From the IMG/VR virus record IMGVR_UViG_3300030104_006323, positions 1-60,193 of that record: a stretch of 60,193 nucleotides of DNA, one strand, 5' to 3'. The position numbers and the translations under genes were made by a program. The DNA comes from a virus. The notes under the pieces are model-generated. The model saw only the letters and a program-made list of their open reading frames with translations. It made no database searches and was not told where the DNA came from. Shown piece by piece: positions 6,918 to 16,005 of the stretch. The first letter of the stretch is position 1, and every line of letters starts with the position of its first letter.

Positions 6918-7589
6918 ATGAGTAAGTTACATAAAAGTAAAAGAAGAATGGTAAAGCCCAAAGAATCAGCGGCTCCTAAAGGCGAAGGTTTAGGGAAAGC
7001 AGCAGGTGCTTTAGGTATACTTAGTAATGTTATTGGTATAGCTCAGCAGTTAAAGAAAAAACCTAAAGTTCAACAACCTAAAAAACCAGTTGAACCAGTA
7101 GCGGGTAGAGTTCAAAAACCTTATTTATCTAAAAAGAAACCTAAAAAATCTAACAAGGATATTGATAAAAAGCTGGTAACAGAAGCAGAAAAAAGTTTTA
7201 ATGTAAGAAAGGCTAAAACTCAAGGTGATAGTATTTATCTAACAAGAACTATGAGAAAGATGGGACAAGTGCCAGGAAGAGAATCATCTGCAAAACTGGA
7301 CTTTTATGAAAAGTTTGGTAAAAAGGGTGGTATGAAAAGTAAAGCTGAAATAATAAAAGCCAACAAAGAAAAATTGGCTAAAAAAAGAGCTGCTACACTT
7401 GCTAAAAGAACAAAGCCTAAAATGTCAATAAAGAAACCAAAACTAATGGGAGGTGCTTCAAAACTAATGGGAGGTGGTCAACAAAAAGGATTAAATATTG
7501 GCGTGGGGTCTGGGTTAGCAAAAATTGCTGCTCTTGGAGGCTTAGCTTATTTATTTTTCGGCAACAAAAAAAAATCAAATAAGAAATAA
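6918..7589 (+). CDS. Lys-rich protein with C-terminal membrane segment and KPKM motif
   Basis: 223 aa. The N-terminal and middle parts are very basic. Residues near 30-45 (AAGALGILSNVIGIAQQL) and about 196-214 (GSGLAKIAALGGLAYLFFG) are hydrophobic, followed by a poly-Lys end. A motif TKPKMSIKKPKLMGG plus repeats of KLMGGG occurs before the second hydrophobic part and relates it to the products of 2944 and 3562. Possibly a virion or membrane-anchored DNA-binding protein. Confidence 0.65.
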   Translation: MSKLHKSKRRMVKPKESAAPKGEGLGKAAGALGILSNVIGIAQQLKKKPKVQQPKKPVEPVAGRVQKPYLSKKKPKKSNKDIDKKLVTEAEKSFNVRKAKTQGDSIYLTRTMRKMGQVPGRESSAKLDFYEKFGKKGGMKSKAEIIKANKEKLAKKRAATLAKRTKPKMSIKKPKLMGGASKLMGGGQQKGLNIGVGSGLAKIAALGGLAYLFFGNKKKSNKK

Positions 7590-7591
7590 TT

Positions 7592-7654
7592 ATGTGGACA
7601 CAAACACACTCTTGGGGAAATAATATAAAATTTAACTATATATATGTAAAGTAA
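7592..7654 (+). CDS. 20-aa leader-type mini-ORF
   Basis: ATG at 7592 to TAA at 7652-7654, with the TAATG arrangement linking it directly to the next gene. It encodes MWTQTHSWGNNIKFNYIYVK. It may be a coupled leader peptide that sets translation of the membrane protein downstream, or chance. Confidence 0.3.
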   Translation: MWTQTHSWGNNIKFNYIYVK

Positions 7655-7965
7655 TGAGTGCGGAAAAAAATCTATCACCAGAAAGTAAGTTTACTTTAAG
7701 CTTAAAGGAAATGGTAGCAATGGCTATAGGTTTTTCATCACTCGTAGGTATGTACTTTACATTACAGGCTCAAATTCAAACAGCAATGGAATTACCCAAA
7801 CCTGAGGTAAGTTCTATTGAATTTCAATATAAGGACGAATTGGTGCGTAGCACCATTGATAATATTCAATCTGATGTAACTAACATTAAGGATGATGTAA
7901 ATGAAATAAAAGAGTCTTTAGCTAAAATGGATGAAAGACTCTACGAAATAAGTAGAAAAAAATGA
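7654..7965 (+). CDS. Single-pass membrane protein with C-terminal coiled coil
   Basis: 103 aa. Hydrophobic segment about residues 19-36 (MVAMAIGFSSLVGMYFTL), then a polar linker and a long heptad region (IDNIQSDVTNIKDDVNEIKESLAKMDERL). This is the layout of inner-membrane spanins and accessory holins. It starts the lysis/envelope cassette, and its stop overlaps the next ATG (ATGA). A spanin-like or holin-regulator role is inferred. Confidence 0.65.
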   Translation: MSAEKNLSPESKFTLSLKEMVAMAIGFSSLVGMYFTLQAQIQTAMELPKPEVSSIEFQYKDELVRSTIDNIQSDVTNIKDDVNEIKESLAKMDERLYEISRKK

Positions 7966-8297
7966 AACCATGGATAGTATTAATGTTATTTCCTATGTTG
8001 ACTTTTGCTCAAGATTTCAAAGAGGAAATTTCAATAGTACAATTTAGTGCACCATTTACAAAAGAAGCAGAAGTTTCTCTTAAGTCCTTTAAACAACATA
8101 GCACTCATACATTTAGTATTATAGAAAAAAAAGAAGTATTTGATGAAGAAAAAATCAAATACCTTCCTACTATAATCCTTTACCATAATGGTGAGGAGGT
8201 GATTAGAGTGGAGAGTGGCATTTCATTGAAGCTGCCAGAAAATACAATCGAATTAATTGAAAAAGAAATTGAAGAAATAATAGAAAGCAAATTTTAA
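7962..8297 (+). CDS. Exported thioredoxin-fold protein lacking the CxxC motif
   Basis: 111 aa with a clear signal peptide (MKPWIVLMLFPMLTFAQ). The mature part follows thioredoxin: ISIVQFSAPFTKEAEVSL aligns with the WAPWCGPC strand-helix, and YLPTIILYHNGEEVIRVESG carries the cis-Pro loop and following strand. Both catalytic Cys are replaced (APFTKEA), so redox chemistry is excluded and a binding or structural role in the periplasm is likely. It sits between a membrane protein and an outer-membrane barrel in the lysis cassette. Confidence 0.65.
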   Translation: MKPWIVLMLFPMLTFAQDFKEEISIVQFSAPFTKEAEVSLKSFKQHSTHTFSIIEKKEVFDEEKIKYLPTIILYHNGEEVIRVESGISLKLPENTIELIEKEIEEIIESKF

Positions 8298-8299
8298 AT

Positions 8300-9532
8300 A
8301 TGAAGCAATTAATAACATTAATATTTATACTATTAACTTTAAATGTATCTTCTCAAGTTATAGATACAGATAAAAAGGTAGAAAACAAAATTGTAAAAAA
8401 ATATAAAGCAAAAAATTTTTTTAAAAACCTTTACAAAGATATTTTTAAATACGCCACTGTTTATGTGGCAGGAGATATAGGAAATGCTTATGAAACTCCT
8501 TATCCTGATTATTTTATTAGAACTAATCCTGACGATTTATATGCAGTTCCACAAGTTGTGGATGAAACTGTTTATCATCCCTTTGATTATAGAGCTGGCT
8601 TTGGTGTAAGAAAATTAGCCAGATTTGATTATGAAATTAAAGGTAGAAACTACTATGATGGAACTGAAAACAATAAAGCGTTATCAGCTCCTACAGCAGC
8701 TGTTCAGGGTTTTGAGTATTTATTACATTGGGAAAAACAAAGACAAAGATCTGATGTTTTTACTAACTCAAGATATTTCTTAAGACATACTGGAAAATAT
8801 CATATAGTTAAAATAGAGCAAAGAGAAGTTGGAAATATAGATTTTAAATATCAGAGTGCCGAAGTTAGAGCTCGCCTGCCGATAGGTAAAAAATTTAGTA
8901 TCTCTGCGGGAGTTATCGCAAGAACACATCAAAAAGCTTTTGGATATAATCCAATAGAATTGTGGCTAAATGAATTAGATGAAAATGGAAACCCCGCAAA
9001 TTATTGGTATACTTTAGGATTTGAATATGGGTATACTGATCATTTCACATCTTATACAGATATTAACACTGGTAATGTTTTTTATGATTGGATATGGAGA
9101 AACCCTCAAGGTGAAATTGTAGCCTATGGTGATCGTGATTTTCGGGATCGTATATTTGGCTCGTTGATGAACGATTTTAATCAAGCTCAATGGGCGTTAT
9201 TAGATCCTTTTGCTGAGTACGCTCCTATTGTAGGTTTTGATTTTTATCACTACAAACCTAAGTATTGGATTCACTCCTATGCTAACTGGATATTACCATA
9301 TCATAAATACTTTAAGGGTAATGTCGACTTCAGCTACTTACATCGCGATAGTTGGGGGCTCGGGGGCCACAACAATTTACTGAAAGGTGAACAGTGGAGT
9401 GATTATCAAGGCGGGTTGATAGTCGGATGGAAAATAACAAAAACACTTGGTATATTCTTGGAAGGAGAATATACTAAATTTTGGGACTCTGAAATATATA
9501 ATAGTAGTGTCGGGTTAAATGTTAGATTATAA
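8300..9532 (+). CDS. Predicted outer-membrane beta-barrel protein
   Basis: 410 aa. Signal peptide MKQLITLIFILLTLNVSSQ, then a sequence of alternating, aromatic-rich strands (FEYLLHWEKQRQ, YWYTLGFEYGYT, VGFDFYHYKPKYW, GNVDFSYLHRDSWG, LGIFLEGEYTKFW) ending in a final strand SSVGLNVRL. The overall look is of a Bacteroidota outer-membrane barrel rather than a virion protein. The neighbours are lysis genes; the start overlaps nothing and the stop abuts the endolysin ATG by 1 nt. Possible roles are disruption of the outer membrane during lysis or exclusion of other phages. Confidence 0.6.
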   Translation: MKQLITLIFILLTLNVSSQVIDTDKKVENKIVKKYKAKNFFKNLYKDIFKYATVYVAGDIGNAYETPYPDYFIRTNPDDLYAVPQVVDETVYHPFDYRAGFGVRKLARFDYEIKGRNYYDGTENNKALSAPTAAVQGFEYLLHWEKQRQRSDVFTNSRYFLRHTGKYHIVKIEQREVGNIDFKYQSAEVRARLPIGKKFSISAGVIARTHQKAFGYNPIELWLNELDENGNPANYWYTLGFEYGYTDHFTSYTDINTGNVFYDWIWRNPQGEIVAYGDRDFRDRIFGSLMNDFNQAQWALLDPFAEYAPIVGFDFYHYKPKYWIHSYANWILPYHKYFKGNVDFSYLHRDSWGLGGHNNLLKGEQWSDYQGGLIVGWKITKTLGIFLEGEYTKFWDSEIYNSSVGLNVRL

Positions 9533-10008
9533 TGGAAAGGTTATCCCCACATATAACAATGGCTGAAGCTATACATTCTAATACAGCTAAAAGATTAGGA
9601 ATAGAAAACAAACCTAACCCAGAACAAATAGCGAGCATGTTAACTATTGCTGAAATGATATTTGAGCCGTTAAGAGTTTTTGTAGGTGGACCTATTAAAA
9701 TTAATTCATTTTTTAGATCTCCAGCTTTAAATAAAGCTGTAGGCGGTGCTACAAAAAACGGCAAACCTACCAGTCAACATTGTAAGGGGGAGGCGATGGA
9801 TCTGGACGATGTATATGGTCATGCTTCAAACGCTCAAATGTTTGATTGGATAAGAGCCAATTTAGATTTTGATCAAATGATATGGGAATTTGGAACCGAT
9901 GAAAATCCTGCGTGGATACATGTCTCTTATGTAGATGCGCAAGAAAACAGAAATAGATGTTTAAAAGCTTACAAAAAAAATGGCAAAACTCAATATATGG
10001 TAATATGA
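9532..10008 (+). CDS. Endolysin: M15-family D,D-peptidase
   Basis: 158 aa, no signal peptide. It has the M15 (VanY/VanX-like, PF08291-type) signature: SQHCKGEAMDLD with zinc ligands His83 and Asp90, and WIHVSY with His130 as third ligand. The upstream INSFFRSPALNKAVGG is also typical. It cuts peptide cross-bridges of peptidoglycan at lysis. The stop overlaps the start of the holin-like gene (ATGA), a standard lysis-cassette arrangement. Confidence 0.88.
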   Translation: MERLSPHITMAEAIHSNTAKRLGIENKPNPEQIASMLTIAEMIFEPLRVFVGGPIKINSFFRSPALNKAVGGATKNGKPTSQHCKGEAMDLDDVYGHASNAQMFDWIRANLDFDQMIWEFGTDENPAWIHVSYVDAQENRNRCLKAYKKNGKTQYMVI

Positions 10009-10409
10009 AAGAAATTTTAGCAAAAATATTTGGAGGAGCCGCTGGTGGTGTGGCTGATAAACTAACGGGTATAGTGGATAAATTTGTCAGAACAAAAGAC
10101 GAAAAGGCTGAGTTTGAAAAACAAATGACAGAAATTTTTATTCAAGCAGAAGCAGAACAACAAAAAAATGTAACAGAAAGATGGAAGTCTGATATGGCAT
10201 CAGACAATAAATTATCTAAATCAGTAAGACCTTTAACACTTATTTTTTTATTTGTATCTACAGTTCTGCTTATCTTTATTGACTCAGGATTTATTAACTT
10301 TGCAGTTGATGACGAATGGAAGGAACTTTTAAAAATGCTTTTGATTACAATAACTGCAGCTTATTTCGGAGGCAGGTCGTATGAAAAAGGAAGATCAATA
10401 AAAAAATAA
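10005..10409 (+). CDS. Holin-like membrane protein (GTA_holin_3TM type)
   Basis: 134 aa from the ATGA-coupled ATG at 10005. An N-terminal amphipathic Gly-rich helix and a charged linker precede SVRPLTLIFLFVSTVLLIFI (TM1, about 75-93) and LLKMLLITITAAYFGGRSYEK (TM2, about 108-128). The SVRPLT and AYFGGRSYEK sequences are hallmarks of the 3TM phage/GTA holin family. With the M15 peptidase it makes the core of the lysis pair in the inner membrane. Confidence 0.75.
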   Translation: MKEILAKIFGGAAGGVADKLTGIVDKFVRTKDEKAEFEKQMTEIFIQAEAEQQKNVTERWKSDMASDNKLSKSVRPLTLIFLFVSTVLLIFIDSGFINFAVDDEWKELLKMLLITITAAYFGGRSYEKGRSIKK

Positions 10410-10412
10410 TTA

Positions 10413-11156
10413 ATGGCAAGAATATCTACATATGTAAAAGACACGAATGTTGTCGGTGCTGATAAATGGATTGGTTCGGATTCTCAAAATAATTTTCAAA
10501 CTAAAAATTTTACAGCTCAAGATGTTGCTAATTTTATAAATAAAACAGCAGCAGAGTCACAGTTATTTAGATATCAATATGATATGATAAACCCAACTGG
10601 AAGTAATCCAAGACCTAATGAGTCAATCACTTTTGCAAACGGGGGTGCATTTAATGTTCCTTATTCAGGTATTACAACTTTTGTTTTAAGTGCCTTTGCT
10701 GAAAACACAGGTGGACTTTTAATTGATGTATCTACCTGGTATACTGCTCCATTAATTGCTTCTGATGTGTTAATAACTCAATGTGATGACATAACCCAAT
10801 GGGGTATATTTACATGGAACTCATCAGCTTTATTACAAGGGTCTACGAATTTTTATAATATAGGATTAACTTATATTGCAGGTAACGGGGGCTTAACAGA
10901 TAAAAAAGATTATTTTATATCTTTGCTACAATATAGTGGAAGCTCTGCGGATAAAAATTTTGTGAGTGCACAGCTAAGTGGTTCAGACCAATATATAGTA
11001 ACTCACAACCTAAATAAGTTTCCAGCGGTAGAGGTTAGCGAGGGCACTCCAACTAACCCAACTGATATAGTATATTGTGAGGTGGAATATTTAGATGTAG
11101 ATAGAGTAAAGCTTACATTTAATGCTAATTTTACTGGAGTTGCAGTGTTTAATTAA
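10413..11156 (+). CDS. Tail appendage/fibre protein
   Basis: 247 aa, beta-rich, no signal peptide. The N-terminus (MARISTYVKDTNVVGADKWIGSD, then a polar AQDVANFI segment) resembles that of the protein at 15989 and looks like a virion-attachment anchor. The C-terminal part contains YIVTHNLNKFPAVEVSE, a domain also hinted at by YTVNHQLGTDVMVQLYD in the next fibre. Probably receptor-binding or a fibre adaptor. Confidence 0.6.
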   Translation: MARISTYVKDTNVVGADKWIGSDSQNNFQTKNFTAQDVANFINKTAAESQLFRYQYDMINPTGSNPRPNESITFANGGAFNVPYSGITTFVLSAFAENTGGLLIDVSTWYTAPLIASDVLITQCDDITQWGIFTWNSSALLQGSTNFYNIGLTYIAGNGGLTDKKDYFISLLQYSGSSADKNFVSAQLSGSDQYIVTHNLNKFPAVEVSEGTPTNPTDIVYCEVEYLDVDRVKLTFNANFTGVAVFN

Positions 11157-11171
11157 AAAAAATAAAAGATT

Positions 11172-13175
11172 ATGGCAATAAAATATTTATCTAATGTCAA
11201 TATAGACGGAACGCTAACGCTTACCGTAAACGCAGATAGTGACTCAACATATACTGGTATAGTAGTATCAGAAAGTGGATTACTAAAATACAGAACTAAA
11301 GCACAAATTCGTTCAGATATTGGGGCTGGAACAGGATCCATGAGTTCGTTTGAAGTAGCGGCAGATACAAATACTGCAACCACGACTATAACTGATGGTG
11401 ATACTCTATCTATCTTAGGTGGTACAGGAATTTCAACTGTATCTAATCCAGACGGTACGATTACAATTTCCGCTTCTGGAAGTGGAACAATGACTTCTTG
11501 GAAGATAGGATCAACAAGTGGTACTGCTCAAGATGTAAGTAATGGAGAACAAGTAGATGTAGTGGGTGGAACAAAAATTACAGGTAGTGTTGGCGGAACA
11601 AGAACAGTAACTCTTGAGCACGATGCTCAAACTCAATCTGATTCAACCACAACAGCTTCTTTAAGTTCTGGTGGGAATTTTGAAGTACCTACTGTTTCCG
11701 TAGACTCTACGGGTCATGTTACAGGTACTGATACTAAAACTATTACTATAGGTGCTTTTGACGACTATTCTGGTTGGAAACTTGACGCTAACACTTCAGG
11801 CTCAACTCTTTCAGTAGGCTCAGGAGCAACTGTGGACTTTATAGCAAGTACAGGTATAACTCTTACAAAAGCCTCAGGACCAAAGTTAACTATTACAAAC
11901 AGCCTTCCTTTTAATAATATTGGAACAGCGGGTGACTCTGGTTCATCAACTATTGCGGATCAAGGAACAATAACTATTGCAGGAGGTACGGGTATCTCTA
12001 CGGTAGATAATGGTTCGGGGACAATAACAATTACAGCTTCAGGAAGTGGAACAATGTCAAGTTTTGACATTAGTGATGGAACAACTACTGAAACAGTAGG
12101 TAATGGAGATACAATAACCTTTACTGCTCCAGCAGCAAATGCTGCTGATGCGGGTATTTTGCCAGTTGTTTCTGCAACAGACACGGTAACGATGGATTTG
12201 AAATTAGCAAGAGTCCAAAATATAACTGCATTAGATGATCCAGATTCAGATGAGTTAATTTATTATGATTCAAACAATGAGCAAAATCAAAGAATTGCAG
12301 TATCTAATATACACTTAAATGAGTTTGGTGTACCAACTGCTGATTTAAGTATAGGTTCTAAAAAACTAACTAATGTAGCAACAGGTGTTAGTAGTACAGA
12401 TGGTGTTAACTTAGCACAAGTTCAAGCTATAGCAGCTGGAGTTGGTGTATTCCAAGGAGGATACGATGCGTCAAACGATCCAGGTTCTCCTAATATTAGT
12501 GGAAGCAGTAATATCGCGTTAGATACTGGTGACTTTTTTGTAGTTACAGTAGATGGTGATATTACATTTAGTGATCAGACGGTAAGCGTTGAAGTAGGTG
12601 ATTTAATATTCGCTAACGCTGCAATTACAGCAAGCACCAACCCTGCGTCTACAGCTTACACTATTGTATTACAAGATCAAAATATTGCTGGAGTAGGTGC
12701 ATCAGATGGAGCAACAGAAAAAGGTGTTGCTGGATTTGATAATGCTGTATTTACTGCAACTGCAAATGGATGGATTCAATTAATTGATCAGAGTATAACA
12801 GCACAAAATTATGGTAGTGCAAGTAAAACTGTCACTGTAAACTTTGATAAGTTTGGTGTTGCACAATCAGCTGCTGAACAAGATATTGACATTACAGCAT
12901 CACAAGTTAGTGATTTCTGTACGGCAGTTAGTACATGTATTGCATCAAATGAGCAGTATAGTGAATTGATAGGTACAGGAAGTACACCTACTACATATAC
13001 TGTAAATCACCAATTAGGAACTGATGTAATGGTTCAGTTGTATGATACCTCATCAGGAGATACAGTTTATGCAGAAAGTGTAAGAACAGCAGCAAACAGT
13101 GGTACAGTAACTATATCAACAAACTCAGCTATTGCAACCAATGGAGTAAAAGTATTAGTTACGAAAGTATCTTAA
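11172..13175 (+). CDS. Tail fibre protein 1
   Basis: 667 aa of Ser/Thr/Gly/Val-rich sequence with internal repeats of the form GGTGIST-V, GTITI-ASGSGTM and GNGD-ITF, typical of triple-beta fibre shafts. Residues 1-53 (MAIKYLSN-NIDGTLTLTVNAD...) are nearly identical to the start of the next gene and form a shared anchor. A globular C-terminus with YTVNHQLGTDVMVQL follows. Two fibres with a common anchor suggest alternative or stacked receptor-binding proteins. Confidence 0.75.
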   Translation: MAIKYLSNVNIDGTLTLTVNADSDSTYTGIVVSESGLLKYRTKAQIRSDIGAGTGSMSSFEVAADTNTATTTITDGDTLSILGGTGISTVSNPDGTITISASGSGTMTSWKIGSTSGTAQDVSNGEQVDVVGGTKITGSVGGTRTVTLEHDAQTQSDSTTTASLSSGGNFEVPTVSVDSTGHVTGTDTKTITIGAFDDYSGWKLDANTSGSTLSVGSGATVDFIASTGITLTKASGPKLTITNSLPFNNIGTAGDSGSSTIADQGTITIAGGTGISTVDNGSGTITITASGSGTMSSFDISDGTTTETVGNGDTITFTAPAANAADAGILPVVSATDTVTMDLKLARVQNITALDDPDSDELIYYDSNNEQNQRIAVSNIHLNEFGVPTADLSIGSKKLTNVATGVSSTDGVNLAQVQAIAAGVGVFQGGYDASNDPGSPNISGSSNIALDTGDFFVVTVDGDITFSDQTVSVEVGDLIFANAAITASTNPASTAYTIVLQDQNIAGVGASDGATEKGVAGFDNAVFTATANGWIQLIDQSITAQNYGSASKTVTVNFDKFGVAQSAAEQDIDITASQVSDFCTAVSTCIASNEQYSELIGTGSTPTTYTVNHQLGTDVMVQLYDTSSGDTVYAESVRTAANSGTVTISTNSAIATNGVKVLVTKVS

Positions 13176-13187
13176 ATATAATTAAAT

Positions 13188-15698
13188 ATGGCGATTTCAT
13201 ACTTAAGTAGCATGAGTATAGACGGCACACTAACGCTGACCGTTAATGCTGATGCCGATTCAACATACACAGGTATAGTAGTATCAGAAAGTGGATTGTT
13301 AAAATATAGAACAAAAGCTCAAATAAAAAGTGACATAGGAGCAGGTAGTGGAACAGTGACTGGAACGGGTACTGCAAAAAATTTAACAATGTGGGCTACA
13401 GGGGGAACAGGTATAGAAGATTCTCCTATTAAAACCGTTACTACAAATACCTTAAATCAAATAGTAGTCGAAGATGGTGAAAGACTAATAATTGATAAAC
13501 CTTCCTCGGTTACTTCAGGAGACCCCGCTTTTAATATATCACAAGATGGAAGCTCTAAGGTAGAGTTTGGTTGGGATGATGATGGTGATGGCTTTGGGTT
13601 TATGTACAATTATGCAGGCAACGGCCTTAAATTAGGTGCTGCTGGAAATAACCCTATGATTGAGGTTGTAACAACTTCAGGATCTGAAAGTGTTAACCTA
13701 CACAAACAATTAGAACTTAAAGACTATGGTAGTGGTACTTACACTGGAACCTCTGCTTATTATTTAATTGCAGATTCAAGTGGAAATATTATAGAAAAAA
13801 CACCTGCAGAGGTTAAGACCGACATAGGAGCAGGTAATGAAACTTTAGCTCAAGTATTAAGTAATGGTAATACAACTGGAGGAACAGATATTTCGGTAAC
13901 TAACGGTGATAAAATTCAACTTAGTTCAAGTGGGACCTCTCCTGTATCCCCTACAATTCAATTTAATAATACTAATTTTAAAATATTTTATGATATAACG
14001 GCATCCCCTGCTAATAGTGTTATTCAACATGAAAATCAAAATGGAAATTTACTTTTAAGGGCGGACAGTATTAAATTAACTTCTGGTGGTGGAACAAATG
14101 ATAAAACATATATAGTATGTGAAGATGATGCTGCTGTTGAATTATACTATGATAATTCTAAAAAATTAGAAACAGAAGATACAGGGGTTACAATAACTGG
14201 AACTTTATATGCTGATAGTGTAAGCGCTACTGGTGCTGTAGAAGGAGGAACTGTAGGTTCTACTACTCAAGATTCAGCCAATATATTTAAAGGAAGTGTT
14301 ATATCTTCTCCATCTACAAATGCTTTAGGGTTAATATTAAGAAACAGTTCTGATAATGCTATTATAGGTTCATTACTAAGAACCTCTGCGTCTACTTCAG
14401 AATTAACTACGGACACACTTAGTTTACCTGGAACTACTTCTCAATATATAAGAGGTGATGGTAGTGTTGCTACATTTCCAACTATTCCAAGTGGAGGTGT
14501 TTCGGGTAGCGGAACATCAGGCAAGGTAGCTAAATTTACAGGTAGTACATCTATTGGTGATGGAGACATCACTTTTGGAACAAACACAATAACATTAGGC
14601 GATCCAACAAGTAGCAGCACAGCTACATTATTTGTGGATACACAAAACAGAAGAGTAGGTTATAGAACTATAACTCCTACTTCAGCTTTTGAAGTAGTAG
14701 GAACAATTAACACGCAAGGATTAAATTGTAATGAACAACAATTTTTTGTAGACAAAGACAACACATATATAAAAGCTGGAGCATACGGAGGTGGTGAGTT
14801 TTTTGGAATCACAGGTTCTGAGAATCAACCTAAATATACTTATGCTGCTGGAAGTAGTGGAAAATTCGTTGAGCATAATAGAATAGAAACTATAAAAATA
14901 GAAGGAGCAGGGTTCTATAATTGGTTTACCAATGGAGTTGTTTTAATTCCAGCTCAAGGAACAAACACACTTATTATTGTAAAAGATATAATTGTATGGA
15001 AAAGTACTGGAACTAACCCAAATATGGGAGCGGTGTATTGGGGATGGTGTGAGGCAGCTTCACCAACTTCTAATTGTCAAATGTTTGGAAATAATCGTTC
15101 TTATGATTTTTGGGGAAAAATGCCTCAGGACATAGCATCTCGAGATGGAACATGGCTCTGGCAAGCTCAAAGGCCTTACGACCAACATGGCAATGAAGCC
15201 ACTGATGTTTCATCAAGATTAAATAGGCCTTTTGTTATGAGAAATTCTTCAGGCGGTCAGGTAACCTCAGGAACATTTAATGCTCCTTGGTATATACAAG
15301 TTACATATCAAAATATAAATTACATAGCGGGATTGCAAAACAATGCAGACAGAACAATCACATCCACTGGAAGTGGTCAAAATTCAAGAACTGCTTTCTT
15401 AGGTTCATCAGTAACAAACTTTAGCTCCATTTGTCCTGGTAGTCCAAATACTGCTCCAGCTGTAAATCAGAGCTATCATTTTGATAATACATCAGGTTGT
15501 AATGGTAACAATGGTTATCCTGCTTCAGGAGACAAAGTATATACATCTGCAACAGGTACAACTGTAGCATCAGCAGGATATATATTCTTGTATTCAGGTG
15601 GTGGTTCTCGATATTATATTCAGATAGGAGCCTCAGGTGTAGTGCAAGGTTCAAGTTGTACAGATAGTGTTAACGAATGTGACCAGCCTGACCCATAA
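13188..15698 (+). CDS. Tail fibre protein 2 with Cys-ended C-terminal module
   Basis: 836 aa. The anchor (residues 1-53) duplicates that of the preceding fibre. A repetitive shaft follows, with KVEFGWDDDGDGFGFMYN and other beta segments. Residues about 560-720 form an aromatic-rich globular domain (MGAVYWGWCEAASP, SYDFWGKMPQDIASRDGTWLW) likely to meet the receptor. The last 70 residues form a module ending in paired Cys (GYIFLYSGGGSRYYIQIG, SSCTDSVNECDQ) that recurs in the proteins at 28652 and 33459. Confidence 0.75.
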   Translation: MAISYLSSMSIDGTLTLTVNADADSTYTGIVVSESGLLKYRTKAQIKSDIGAGSGTVTGTGTAKNLTMWATGGTGIEDSPIKTVTTNTLNQIVVEDGERLIIDKPSSVTSGDPAFNISQDGSSKVEFGWDDDGDGFGFMYNYAGNGLKLGAAGNNPMIEVVTTSGSESVNLHKQLELKDYGSGTYTGTSAYYLIADSSGNIIEKTPAEVKTDIGAGNETLAQVLSNGNTTGGTDISVTNGDKIQLSSSGTSPVSPTIQFNNTNFKIFYDITASPANSVIQHENQNGNLLLRADSIKLTSGGGTNDKTYIVCEDDAAVELYYDNSKKLETEDTGVTITGTLYADSVSATGAVEGGTVGSTTQDSANIFKGSVISSPSTNALGLILRNSSDNAIIGSLLRTSASTSELTTDTLSLPGTTSQYIRGDGSVATFPTIPSGGVSGSGTSGKVAKFTGSTSIGDGDITFGTNTITLGDPTSSSTATLFVDTQNRRVGYRTITPTSAFEVVGTINTQGLNCNEQQFFVDKDNTYIKAGAYGGGEFFGITGSENQPKYTYAAGSSGKFVEHNRIETIKIEGAGFYNWFTNGVVLIPAQGTNTLIIVKDIIVWKSTGTNPNMGAVYWGWCEAASPTSNCQMFGNNRSYDFWGKMPQDIASRDGTWLWQAQRPYDQHGNEATDVSSRLNRPFVMRNSSGGQVTSGTFNAPWYIQVTYQNINYIAGLQNNADRTITSTGSGQNSRTAFLGSSVTNFSSICPGSPNTAPAVNQSYHFDNTSGCNGNNGYPASGDKVYTSATGTTVASAGYIFLYSGGGSRYYIQIGASGVVQGSSCTDSVNECDQPDP

Positions 15699-15709
15699 AA
15701 TTATTTTAC

Positions 15710-15717
15710 TATATTTG
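15710..15717 (+). promoter_or_regulatory. Candidate -7 promoter box (TATATTTG)
   Basis: TATATTTG 30 nt before the gene at 15748, in one of the few real gaps of the structural region. No -33 TTG at the expected distance. Confidence 0.45.
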
Positions 15718-15747
15718 TAATTATATATAACAATTAAATTTAATACA

Positions 15748-16005
15748 ATGGCAAAAAAGTTAAAAGACGAAGAATTAAAAAAAGTTCAGGACTTAAACAA
15801 TAAGTTTTTACAAACTAAAGTTAAAATTGCAGATGCAGTTTTAGGAATTTTAAAATCATCAAGTGAAGTAGATGGTATACAAGCAGAGTTCGCAGAGGTA
15901 GAAAAAGAACTAATAGAAGTTTATGGTGAATCAGCCATAATTGATTTAAGAACTGGAGAAGTAAAAGAACCAGAAATAGAAAAACCTAATGGCAAAGATA
16001 AGTAA
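15748..16005 (+). CDS. Small coiled-coil protein of the tail module
   Basis: 85 aa, almost entirely helical (KLKDEELKKVQDLNNKFLQ ... IQAEFAEVEKELIEVYGES) with an acidic C-terminus (VKEPEIEKPNGKDK). The layout resembles small assembly chaperones that sit next to fibre genes. It overlaps the next gene by 17 nt. Confidence 0.65.
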   Translation: MAKKLKDEELKKVQDLNNKFLQTKVKIADAVLGILKSSSEVDGIQAEFAEVEKELIEVYGESAIIDLRTGEVKEPEIEKPNGKDK

